This document shows, piece by piece, positions 10,011 to 19,322 of a stretch of DNA of 64,000 nucleotides. Under the pieces are notes generated by a model. The model worked only from the letters and a program-made list of their open reading frames with translations, was not told the DNA's origin and searched no databases. Positions within the stretch are counted from its first letter, which is position 1. Each line of letters begins with the position of its first letter. The DNA comes from an uncultured Flavobacteriales bacterium (GTDB lineage Bacteria; Bacteroidota; Bacteroidia; Flavobacteriales_D; Crocinitomicaceae). The translations under genes were made by a program, and so were the position numbers. Location of the stretch: contig CALSTG010000001.1 of NCBI GenBank assembly GCA_943789205.1, forward strand, positions 310,001 through 374,000, written 5' to 3'.

Positions 10011-12503
10011 TTGGCAGATAAAGATCAAAAAATAGCATTAAACACTGAGTTTAACCCAATGATTTTGCGAATCATAATTCGCAGACATTGGTTTCTACCT
10101 GTGCTTTACTCGTTGATATTTTCAGCAATTGGCTTTTTTTATATTCGATATACCAAACCAATTTTTAGAAGCTCGTCTATTATTCAGATCATACAAGATG
10201 ATCAAACAAGTAATGTACTAGGAACAGAAAGTCTAATCTCTGATAAAAATATTTTATCCACAGAAATTGAATTGCTTAAATCCGATGTGTTATTCTCCAA
10301 AGCAATTTCAAAGCTGAATCTTGAAACTAGTATCTTCGCCGAGGGTGAAATTCTTACCCAAGATCTCTACCGTACTGCCCCATTTGAAATCATTATATAC
10401 AAGCTCTCAGATTCAAGTTTAATCGACAAAAGGATTGATATTAAAAAAAATAACGAAGAGAACATCACACTTAATATTGGGGGACGCAAATTAATCTCTG
10501 GGAAACTCAACGAACACCTCATTTCTAAAAATTTCGATTTTTTCATTCGAACAATCAATGATGAAAGTACTTATGAGGTACTCAAGGCCAATGATATCCA
10601 CTTTAAAATAAACAACCGCTCTTCCCTAGTCAATCGTTTTAAACCCTTTTTAAATATCAATCTAGTTGATGAAAATGCAAAAACTATAGAAATCTCTTAT
10701 GACTATTCCAATCCAAGACTCGCCTATGATGTCGTAGAAAGTGTGATTGACGAATATTTAGTTTGGGAAAGAGATTCAAAACAAACGGCAGCAAACAAAA
10801 CCATAAAGTTTATTGACTTACAACTAGATTCATTATCAAGAATCCTAAAACAATCAAAAGACAGCCTAAATGATTATCAAAAGCGCGTCAGGATATTAGA
10901 TCCTGATACCTATGGTGAACAATTATCTGAAAATGTCAACAACCTTTCTGATAAGGTTCTAAGTATTGACGAGGAATTGTATACGCTCCAGCTCATCAAC
11001 TCCAAAATAAAAAACAACCCTAACCGCCTTGAAATATACCGATTGATACCTGAAATGGTCGGTAAAAAAAGCTTCGAAGGGTCAGTTTTAAAGCAAATTG
11101 AGGAGCTGAATAATTTACTTGAACAAAAAGATGATTTATTGCGCGAAGTCACGAACGAAAATATACAAATTGTAATCCTTAATGAACGTCTTAGAAACAG
11201 AATTGCATCCATTCAAAAAAGTATAAACGTCATCAAGGAGCGACTAGAAAACGAAAAAAAGATACTTTCCCAAAAAATTGATGAAATCGAGTTAACCTAC
11301 TTCGGCCTTCCTGAAAAGAAGATGGAATACGAAAGACTGAAATATATTGAAGAGTTAAACAACAGGTACTTTTCCATATTTACGGAGAAAAAAATCGAAT
11401 ATGAATTGTCTAATGCTGGGTATTCAACATCTAATCGAATTCTTAAAAAGGCACAGCTTGCTTCACTTCCAATAAGTCCAAACCAAAAATTGATTTATAT
11501 TTTATTGAGTATACTAGGATTTTTAATAGGAATAGGATTAATTACACTTAGGTATTTAACCTACAATGATATCATAAGTGTTCATGATTTAGAAAAAATA
11601 CTACCTCAAGGATACGAGTATACTTGGAGCGGTTCCGTTATACAAGAAGAAAATGAAATACTCTGCAAGTCGTTGTAAGTGAAAACTCCAAATCACGCAT
11701 GGCAGAGGCGATTCGATCAATTCGGTCAAATATGAGCTTTGTTAAAAAAGATGCAAAGGTTATCGCTATATCCTCTTCGATATCAGGTGAAGGAAAAACT
11801 TTTGTGATATCTAAATTTCGCGGGACTCATCGCTGCTAATGGTAAAGAGAACACTGAGTTATTGATCTTGATTTAAGAAAGCCTAAAGTGCATCATGGTT
11901 TTACGTGTCGAGAATACCTGTGAGGCATGAGTAATTTAATCTCTGGTATTTCAAAAATACAGGATGTGATCAATCATTCTGAAATTCCTAATCTAGATTT
12001 TATTACCGCGGGCCCTATACCACCCAATCCATCAGAGCTTATTCAAAGTAATGAAATGTCAAAATTAATTAGTGAACTAAAAACAAAATATGACACCATT
12101 ATGATTGACAATCCGCCGGTCGGTATTGTATCAGATGGCATTAAAATGTTAGCTGAGGCTGATATTCCGCTTTATGTTTTTAAAGCCAATTACTCAAAAA
12201 GAATATTCGGAAAACGTGTGGAGGAACTCATAGAGGTCCAAAAAATTAAAAATCTTAACGTCATTCTAAATGGTATCAATACGAAAAGAGGGGGCTATGG
12301 TTATGGATACGGCTATGGTTATGGTTATGGTTATGGTTATGGTTATGGTTATGGTTATGGTCTATGGCTACGGCTATGGCTATGGATCTGGTTATGGATC
12401 TGGCGGCGATGAGGGCTATTACACTGATGATGAAATTGAATTGAGTCGTTTTCAAAAAATAAAAAGTAAATTATTTTCAAAATGGTGGAAAAAGGAGAAA
12501 TAA
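10011..12503 (+). CDS. Wzc-like polysaccharide co-polymerase / BY tyrosine autokinase (multiple frameshifts)
   Basis: The first 555 residues (10011-11678, TTG start) hold a Wzz domain, with transmembrane segments near residues 30-50 and 495-515 and a long coiled-coil middle. The kinase domain follows in broken frames: VIAISSSISGEGKTF (Walker A) near 11760-11800, DLDLRKPK (Walker A') near 11868, and IMIDNPPVGIVSDG (Walker B) near 12100. At least four or five indels occur between 11660 and 11920, and another at 12361. The C-terminus is a Gly-Tyr repeat followed by GDEGYYTDDEIELSRFQKI and a basic end (stop at 12503), which is the expected tyrosine cluster. With Wza it would control chain length and export. 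The number of indels in 250 bp suggests a poor-quality patch, though decay cannot be excluded. Confidence 0.85.
12289..12406 (+). repeat. Hexanucleotide tandem repeat coding for a Gly-Tyr tail
   Basis: Units of the form GGNTAY run from 12292 to about 12400. Seven perfect GGTTAT copies lie at 12317-12358, flanked by GGCTAT, GGATAC and GGATCT variants. In the kinase frame this codes for alternating Gly and Tyr, giving about 15 GY units and then GS/GY. One 7-base unit (GGTCTAT, 12359-12365) breaks the frame in the middle; a 6-base unit would join the segment to the tail ending at 12503. Six-base units keep the frame when copy number changes. Confidence 0.9.
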
Positions 12504-13030
12504 CAATTGAAGGCATCATATTGATTAAATCAAAAGTTTTTGAGGATGAACGAGGTCTATTTTTAGAAACCTTTAACGAAGATAATTTCAATAAGCTATC
12601 AGGTTTAAAAACAACTTTTTATCAAGACAACTTATCTGTTTCAAAAAAAAATGTTCTTCGTGGACTACATTTTCAAAAACCACCTAATGCTCAAGGAAAA
12701 CTGGTTCAAGTGATTAAAGGAAGAGCGTTAGATGTAGCTGTAGATATTCGTAAAAACTCACCCACTTATGGCGCACATTTCAAAGTTGAATTAAATGATT
12801 TAAATCGATATCAATTATGGATACCTCGAGGGTTTGCACATGGTTTTATTGCATTAGAAGACAATACTATATTTTCTTATAAGTGTGACAATCCTTATTC
12901 TCAAAAAGACGAAATGTCATTGCCCTGGAACGATGAATCGTTAGCAATTGAGTGGGGTGTAAAAAATCCTATTTTATCAGAAAAAGATGCGGATGCAACA
13001 ACTTTTAAACAATTCAAATCTCCATTTTAA
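12482..13030 (+). CDS. rfbC: dTDP-4-dehydrorhamnose 3,5-epimerase
   Basis: This cupin enzyme converts dTDP-4-keto-6-deoxyglucose to dTDP-4-keto-rhamnose, a step of dTDP-L-rhamnose supply. Motifs seen are the ITIEGIILIKSKVFEDERG start, the catalytic-His block LRGLHFQ (H63), VQVIKGRALDVAVDIRKNSPTYG, WIPRGFAHGF and FSYKCDNPYS. At 182 aa it is full length. Its start lies inside the wzc tail (22-bp overlap), so it is translationally coupled to wzc. No rmlA, rmlB or rmlD is in the window. This copy suggests the exported polymer contains rhamnose or a related 6-deoxy sugar. Confidence 0.95.
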   Translation: MVEKGEITIEGIILIKSKVFEDERGLFLETFNEDNFNKLSGLKTTFYQDNLSVSKKNVLRGLHFQKPPNAQGKLVQVIKGRALDVAVDIRKNSPTYGAHFKVELNDLNRYQLWIPRGFAHGFIALEDNTIFSYKCDNPYSQKDEMSLPWNDESLAIEWGVKNPILSEKDADATTFKQFKSPF

Positions 13031-13035
13031 ATGAT

Positions 13036-14098
13036 ATGATTAATTACGTAAACATATTCATTTTTATCATCGGAGGAATTGCAATCTCACTAATATGTAA
13101 TAAATTATTATTACGGTTTTCTGAAAGTTTGGGTATTAGAAACAAAAATGATGTAACGGTAAGATGGAGTAATCAATCCAAACCTTCTTTAGGAGGTATC
13201 AGTTTATTTATTGGCTTTTTATTTGGAACATTTTTATACTTAATGTTAGAACCTGACATAAATATTTTTGGAAATATAGAATTCTTAGGTTTGTTTTTCT
13301 CGGCAAGTCTTGCCTTTTCGATGGGACTGGCTGATGATGCTTATGATACCAAACCTTTATTTAAACTATTTATCCAGATTTCGTGTGGGCTTTTTCTAGT
13401 ATTTTCTGGAACTTCAATTGATCTTTTCCATAATGAGCTCGCAGACGGCATTACAACAATAGTATGGGTAGTTATTCTTATGAATTCTTTAAACATGCTT
13501 GACAATATGGATGGAATTACCGGAACAACCGTCTTATTTGCCCTATTGGCTTGTTTAGTGTCAGCTATGCTTGTAGGGAATCCCGGTCAGATGTATTGGC
13601 TGTACATTCTTGTAGCGGTTATCGGATCTATTCTTGGCTTTTCTGCGCTACAATATAAATCCTTCTAAAATGTTCATGGGAGACGCTGGTAGTCAGTTTA
13701 TTGGCCTTTTTGTTGCCTTCTTTACCATAAAGTTTTTATGGAACCTCGGGTCTATAACTCAAACGCATTCATGGGTAAGTTTGATTCTAACCCTTACAGC
13801 ATTAACCCCTGCTGCAGCAGATACCTTAACAGTTGTTATTAACAGACTAAAGGCTGGTAAATCGCCTATGGTCGGAGGTAAAGACCATACAACACACCAC
13901 CTTGTATATGCCGGTTTCAAGGACCGTCAGGTGTGGATGATTTTTAGCTTTTTGGGTTTTGGCTCTTTCTTATTATCAGTTGGAATTATCTACCTTGTGC
14001 TTATGAGCCGCCTTGAGGTAACCGTTTTATTTTTATTATACTTTTTAGTCGTTTTTGGGGTATTATACAGAAACACAATAAAGTACAAAGCCAGTTAA
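13036..14098 (+). CDS. WecA/MraY-family undecaprenyl-phosphate sugar-1-phosphate transferase (one frameshift)
   Basis: Two overlapping frames (13036-13668 and 13634-14098) together form a multi-pass membrane protein of about 353 residues. Motifs in order: KPSLGGISLFIGF, the Mg-binding GLADDAYDTKP, NSLNMLDNMDGITG, then in the second frame YNINPSKMFMGDAGSQFIGL and GKDHTTHHLVYAG. Removing one T from the TTTT at 13639-13642 joins GSILGF directly to LRYNINPSKMFMGDAG, exactly the family order. It starts polymer synthesis by loading a HexNAc-1-phosphate (or similar) onto undecaprenyl phosphate on the cytoplasmic face. It closes the polysaccharide cluster, 5 bp after rfbC. Confidence 0.9.
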
Positions 14099-14168
14099 AC
14101 GTCTATTGCATTACAATACGAACAAAGTTTTGTGAAATTCTGTTTCCTTTGTATTAAAAAGGAACATT

Positions 14169-16991
14169 TTGCCAAAAGCTGAAGAAATAAAAATTTACGG
14201 CGCCAAAGAGCACAATCTTAAAAACATTGATCTCGTCATTCCTAGAAACAAACTCGTAGTTTTTACGGGCCTCAGCGGAAGTGGTAAGTCATCTTTAGCG
14301 TTCGACACGCTCTTTGCAGAAGGGCAAAGAAGATACATAGAAACATTTTCTGCTTATGCTAGACAGTTCATTGGTGGCATGGAACGTCCTGATGTAGATA
14401 AGATTGAGGGCCTCTCCCCTGTTATATCCATTGAACAAAAAACCGTATCTAAATCTCCAAGATCAACTGTAGGGACGATTACAGAACTCTATGATTTTTT
14501 GAGACTCTTATTTTCCCGAGTTGCTTCCGCATATTCATCTGAAACAGGTGAGCTCATGGTGAAATATACGGATGACCAACTTGCTAATTTAATAGCTACG
14601 ACCTACAAGCATCAAAAAGTAGCTATTCTTGCATCAAAAGTTAGGGCTCGAAAAGGTCACTACCGAGAGCTTTTTGAACAAATTCTAAAGACAGGATACA
14701 CAAAAGTCCGTGTAGATGGTGTAATAATGGATATCGTTCCTGGAATGAAGTTAGATAGATACAAAGTTCATGACATTGAAATAGTAATTGATCGGTTCGC
14801 AGTTCAAGATGTTGATTTAAATAGAATTACCAAAGCTGTAAACACAGCCTTTAGTATTGGAGATGATTATCTCGTCATATTCGACTATAAGGAAAAAAAA
14901 GCACGGAAATACAGCCGTAAATATATTTGTCCAACCTCTGGTATTAGCTATCCAGATCCCGAACCTAATCTATTTTCTTTCAACTCCCCATATGGCGCTT
15001 GTGTTTCTTGTGCTGGGATTGGAATTGTCAAAAATGCAGATTTAAATAAAGTAATCCCAAACAAAACTAAAAGTATACATGATGGCGGGATTGAGCCGTT
15101 GGGAAAATATAAGAAGAATTGGATCTTTCAGGAGATTCAGAAGATTTTAGATCACGAACAAATTAGCTTAAAAGCACCTATAAAAGAAATCGACCCCGAA
15201 ATATTGAAGCTACTGTTGAATGGAATAAATTCCTTTGATAGTATTGATAAAAATCATGAAGGATTTGAAGGAGTTCTCCCATTTTTAAAAAGACACGCCC
15301 AAAATAGCTCAAAAAAAATTCAACGTTGGGCTCAAAGCTATACAACCAATGAAATATGCCCGAAATGTCGCGGCGCTCGATTGAAAAAAGATGCTTTATT
15401 CTTTAAAATCAGCAATAAAAACATAGCTGAATTGAGTCAAATGGGATTGGGTCAATTAAGACAATGGTTGGATACAGTTGATAAGAACTTAAATGATAAA
15501 CAAAAAATTATCGCGCAAGAGTTGCTTAAAGAAATTAAAATTCGACTGGATTTTATCTTAGATGTTGGCCTGGGTTATTTGAGTTTAAATAGATCCTCTA
15601 AATCACTATCCGGAGGAGAGGCACAACGCATCAGACTTGCAACTCAAATAGGTACGGAATTAATTAACGTATGCTATATTTTTGATGAGCCTTCTATTGG
15701 TTTACATCAAAGAGATAATAAAAAGCTCATCGGGTCACTTCAAAAACTAAAACAGAACGGCAACTCTGTAATTGTAGTTGAACATGATAAAGAAATAATG
15801 GAATCAGCTGACTTTATTGTGGATATAGGGCCTAAAGCAGGTGTTCATGGAGGTTCAATTGTTAGTAAAGGAACTTATGCACAAATGCTGCAATCAAACT
15901 CCTTAACAGCACAATATTTAAATGGCGAAAAACAAATTCAAGTTCCAATAAAACCGAGGTCAGGAAATGGAAAACTTTTGGAACTACATGGTGCTAAAGG
16001 AAATAATTTAAAAAATGTTTCGATTAAAATAAAGCTAGGAACATTCACATGTATTACTGGAGTTAGTGGGAGTGGCAAATCGACATTAATCAATCAAACA
16101 TTGGTTCCAATTCTTTTTGAAAAAATTTATAATGGTGTTAGAAAACCTCTAGAATATAAGAAAACTAAAGGTATTGAGCATGTGGACAAAGTTGTAGAAA
16201 TTGACCAAAACCCAATAGGAAGAACACCGCGATCGAATCCTGCTACGTATACAAAGATCTTTGATGAAATAAGACAACTATTTGCGAGTCTACCAGAATC
16301 ACAAATACGAGGCTATAAGCCTGGGCGGTTCTCTTTTAATGTATCGGGTGGGAAATGTGAAACATGTAATGGTGGTGGAATGAAGCTTATAGAAATGAAC
16401 TTTCTTCCTGATGTGCATGTGGAATGTGAAAACTGTCATGGTAAAAGATATAATTCTGAAACCTTGCAGGTAAAATATAAAGGGAAATCAATATCGGATG
16501 TATTAAACATGACAATTGAGCAAGCCTTTAAGTTTTTTGAGGCGCATCCAAAAATAAAACAAAAAATAGGTACACTTTTAAGAGTTGGGCTCGGTTATGT
16601 CAAGTTAGGGCAATCATCAACAACATTATCTGGCGGGGAAGCACAAAGAATAAAACTGGCAAGTGAACTGTCAAAAAAATCTACAGGTAAAACGATTTAT
16701 ATCTTGGATGAACCTTCAACAGGCCTTCATTTTGAGGATATCAAACTTTTATTATCCGTTCTAAATGCTTTAGTAGATGAAGGAAATACAGTTCTTGTCA
16801 TCGAACATAATTTAGATATTATCAAGGTTGCTGATCAAATTATAGATATTGGTCCTGAAGGTGGAGCCGAAGGAGGAAATATAGTATTCTCAGGAAAACC
16901 AAAAGAACTCATAAAGAAAGCAAATGGGAATTCGTACACTGCGAAATACCTAAAAAGAGAACTGTCAATTGAATTGAATGAATTAAAATGA
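14169..16991 (+). CDS. uvrA: Excinuclease ABC subunit A
   Basis: The DNA-damage sensor of nucleotide excision repair. The 940 residues have two ABC ATPase modules: Walker A GLSGSGKSS (34-42) and GVSGSGKST (about 630), and signatures LSGGEAQRIRLA and LSGGEAQRIKLA. The C-terminal zinc finger is intact (CETCNGGG ... CENCHG). The N-terminal finger has CPTSG then CVSC, so one of the four classical cysteines is a serine. The start is TTG at 14169, which keeps the conserved EIKIYGAKEHNLKNIDL N-terminus; no ATG is better placed. It is separated from the polysaccharide genes by 70 bp and probably has its own promoter. Confidence 0.97.
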   Translation: MPKAEEIKIYGAKEHNLKNIDLVIPRNKLVVFTGLSGSGKSSLAFDTLFAEGQRRYIETFSAYARQFIGGMERPDVDKIEGLSPVISIEQKTVSKSPRSTVGTITELYDFLRLLFSRVASAYSSETGELMVKYTDDQLANLIATTYKHQKVAILASKVRARKGHYRELFEQILKTGYTKVRVDGVIMDIVPGMKLDRYKVHDIEIVIDRFAVQDVDLNRITKAVNTAFSIGDDYLVIFDYKEKKARKYSRKYICPTSGISYPDPEPNLFSFNSPYGACVSCAGIGIVKNADLNKVIPNKTKSIHDGGIEPLGKYKKNWIFQEIQKILDHEQISLKAPIKEIDPEILKLLLNGINSFDSIDKNHEGFEGVLPFLKRHAQNSSKKIQRWAQSYTTNEICPKCRGARLKKDALFFKISNKNIAELSQMGLGQLRQWLDTVDKNLNDKQKIIAQELLKEIKIRLDFILDVGLGYLSLNRSSKSLSGGEAQRIRLATQIGTELINVCYIFDEPSIGLHQRDNKKLIGSLQKLKQNGNSVIVVEHDKEIMESADFIVDIGPKAGVHGGSIVSKGTYAQMLQSNSLTAQYLNGEKQIQVPIKPRSGNGKLLELHGAKGNNLKNVSIKIKLGTFTCITGVSGSGKSTLINQTLVPILFEKIYNGVRKPLEYKKTKGIEHVDKVVEIDQNPIGRTPRSNPATYTKIFDEIRQLFASLPESQIRGYKPGRFSFNVSGGKCETCNGGGMKLIEMNFLPDVHVECENCHGKRYNSETLQVKYKGKSISDVLNMTIEQAFKFFEAHPKIKQKIGTLLRVGLGYVKLGQSSTTLSGGEAQRIKLASELSKKSTGKTIYILDEPSTGLHFEDIKLLLSVLNALVDEGNTVLVIEHNLDIIKVADQIIDIGPEGGAEGGNIVFSGKPKELIKKANGNSYTAKYLKRELSIELNELK

Positions 16992-17012
16992 CGCTGAAAA
17001 CAATATTTAAAT

Positions 17013-17020
17013 TAATTTTG
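17013..17020 (+). promoter_or_regulatory. Candidate -7 box upstream of trxA
   Basis: TAATTTTG fits the Bacteroidota -7 consensus TAnnTTTG and lies 28 bp before the trxA start. No convincing -33 TTG sits at the usual distance, so this is a motif match only. Confidence 0.4.
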
Positions 17021-17048
17021 TTTCACATAAATAGAATAAACAAACATT

Positions 17049-17366
17049 ATGGCTTTAGAAATAACAGATGATAACTTTGATGAATTAGTTCTTAAATCAG
17101 AAAAACCTGTTGTGGTTGATTTTTGGGCTGAATGGTGTGGTCCTTGTCGTATGATTGGTCCGCTGATCAATGAGATGTCCAAAGAATTTGAAGGTAAAGC
17201 ACTCGTTGGAAAGGTGAATGTAGATCAAAACGCGAATGTTTCTGCACAATTTGGCGTAAGAAGTATACCAACTGTACTTTTTATTAAAAACGGTGAGGTT
17301 GTCGACAAATCTGTTGGCGCAGTGCCCAAAGCAACATTAGAAGCTAAATTAAACGCTCTTTTGTAG
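17049..17366 (+). CDS. trxA: Thioredoxin
   Basis: A 105-residue cytoplasmic disulfide reductase. The active site is WCGPC (C30, C33) in VVDFWAEWCGPCRMIGP, and the cis-proline loop is RSIPTVLFIKNG. It has normal length, no signal peptide and a single domain. It lies between uvrA and a small membrane protein, with a TAnnTTTG-like box upstream, so it is probably expressed on its own. Confidence 0.97.
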   Translation: MALEITDDNFDELVLKSEKPVVVDFWAEWCGPCRMIGPLINEMSKEFEGKALVGKVNVDQNANVSAQFGVRSIPTVLFIKNGEVVDKSVGAVPKATLEAKLNALL

Positions 17367-17438
17367 GCAGATTCTGTTAAGGTTTCGAGTTTTTTTTGAA
17401 ACGCACTATTAAGTCCTACTATTCATCTATACACTGAA

Positions 17439-18137
17439 ATGACTAATTTCTATCGACGTCTCATGTACTATGGTATAGGTTTTGGAATTGGCCTAATAGG
17501 TGTTTTCTTTTTCTTCAATAATCGAGGATGCTCCTGGCTTCCAGGAAATCGTGTTAAAGAGATGGTAGCTGAAAGAATTATTTATATTTCAGATGCTAAC
17601 CTCCATATTTTAAAAAATTTGAATATCTCTGAAGATGAAATTGGAACTTATATTCAAGACGCAAAAATCCATTTTTCAAAAAGTAAAAAAAACACAGATC
17701 CGCAAATCTATCACTTTGAGGGAGCTACAAAAAACAAGGCGCTTTTTGTAGCCCAACTTGTGCTCTACAAAGATGGTCTCGCATGTGAATTAATTCCCAA
17801 CCAATTTTCATCAGAAAATACAGTCCCGACTAAAAAGGGGTATGGAAAACCCGTAAGTTTTCCCTCAAAAAACAATTTTTTCTATTCTGATTCGAGTGCG
17901 CACACTAATTGCCAAAGAAAAGCGTTAGGTATTATGGAGGATAGCACCTTGAGTACACTTTTCTATAAAAACGGGAAGATTGATATTACTAAATCGAAAT
18001 TTAAGAACAAGCCAAAAAGTGAATATGTTATGGTGTTCAAAAATGATTTAGGTACAGAGATTGAGTTCTTCGCAACGTACTTTAAAGAAAAGGTAAGAAT
18101 ATTTAAATTCATCTTTGATGGTGATAAGTGTCCTTAG
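17439..18137 (+). CDS. Single-pass membrane-anchored protein of unknown function
   Basis: A 232-residue protein with an N-terminal transmembrane segment (about residues 8-27, YYGIGFGIGLIGVFFFF). A short RGCSWLPGNRVKEMV segment follows, of a kind that recurs in Bacteroidota membrane-anchored proteins related to DUF4258. The rest is predicted soluble and probably periplasmic, with charged and lysine-rich stretches and no motif I can assign. It is read as a single gene between trxA and lpxD, with gaps of 72 and 139 bp. Function is unknown. Confidence 0.75.
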   Translation: MTNFYRRLMYYGIGFGIGLIGVFFFFNNRGCSWLPGNRVKEMVAERIIYISDANLHILKNLNISEDEIGTYIQDAKIHFSKSKKNTDPQIYHFEGATKNKALFVAQLVLYKDGLACELIPNQFSSENTVPTKKGYGKPVSFPSKNNFFYSDSSAHTNCQRKALGIMEDSTLSTLFYKNGKIDITKSKFKNKPKSEYVMVFKNDLGTEIEFFATYFKEKVRIFKFIFDGDKCP

Positions 18138-18276
18138 CTGTGTTGAATTCGAAAAAAAACAGATCTCGCATTTGATTAGATTTTGTTTTGAGATGTTTTA
18201 AATGCTGTGCTCCATTAGTTCGTATTTATTTAAGAAATCATGCCAATTAACACCTCACTTTTTATACTTTTGAAAC

Positions 18277-19318
18277 ATGGAATTTTCAGCTGATCAAATT
18301 GCCGGTATTCTTAATGGAGAAATCCAAGGAGATGCAGAAATCACAGTCAATGATTTGGCTAAGATTGAAGAAGGTAAAGAAGGAACACTAAGCTTCTTGT
18401 CAAATCCGAAATATGAAGAATTTATTTATACAACTGGAGCAAGTATTTGTATTGTCAATAAATCTTTTGAACCAAACAAACCACTTCCTGAAAGGCTTAA
18501 CACTCATAAAAGTAGACGATGCCTACTCCTGTTTTGCCAAGCTTCTTGAGTTATATGGTAATCTTTATAAAAAAGAACCAGGAATTGAAAACCAAACACA
18601 AATAGATCCTTCAGCATCAATAGGAGCAAATGCTCATATTGGTTCTTTTACATATGTTGCTAAAAACACCTCAATTGGAGCTAATGTTGTTATTTATCCA
18701 AATTGCTATATAGGAGAAAATGTCACAATAGCAGAAGGAACAAAAATTTATCCAGGTGTAACGATTTATCATGATTGTAAGGTTGGATCAAATTGTATTA
18801 TTCATTCAGGTACTGTTATTGGTTCTGATGGTTTTGGATTTGCACCAGATGAAAAAGGTAAATTTCAAAAAATACCTCAAATTGGTAATGTTGTTCTTGA
18901 AGATGACGTCGAGCTCGGATCAAATGTATCTATAGATAGAGCCACAATGGGATCAACATTCATTCGTAAAGGTGTGAAAATTGATAACCTGTGTCAAATT
19001 GCCCACAATGTAGATGTAGATGAAGATTCTGCTATGGCTGCTCAAGTAGGAATTGCTGGTTCAACAAAAATTGGCAAACATGTGTTAATTGGAGGCCAAG
19101 CTGGGATCAGTGGTCACATAAAAATTGCAGATGAAACTAAAATTGTCGCGCAATCTGGTATTCCTTCAAGTATTAAAAAAGCACAGACCTTAATGGGTTC
19201 TCCTGGCATTCCACTAGATGACTTTAAACGGTCTTATTTTGGATTCAGAAAGTTGCCTGGACTCCTTAAAAAGATACAAGAATTAGAAGAAAAAATAGAA
19301 GCATTAACTAAAGTATAA
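18277..19318 (+). CDS. lpxD: UDP-3-O-(3-hydroxymyristoyl)glucosamine N-acyltransferase (one frameshift)
   Basis: The third step of lipid A synthesis. The N-terminal part (18277 to about 18491) reads [19 protein letters not shown] ... [17 protein letters not shown], and the second frame (to 19318) continues with [20 protein letters not shown] and the left-handed beta-helix hexapeptide repeats, ending in the helical tail [23 protein letters not shown]. Removing one A from the AAA at 18491-18493 joins PLPE to [10 protein letters not shown] and gives a normal LpxD of about 346 aa. Because lpxC/fabZ and lpxA follow at once (4 bp, then 1-bp overlap) and lipid A is normally needed, the break is probably a sequence error. 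Confidence 0.93.
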
Positions 19319-19322
19319 TTTG

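Noticed and set aside
12289-12406. CRISPR array or mini-satellite of non-coding DNA
   Set aside because: The repeat is a 6-base unit inside a coding frame, with no spacers.
17380-17405. Terminator after trxA
   Set aside because: GTTTC/GAAAC has only five pairs around a T-rich loop and no following T-run.
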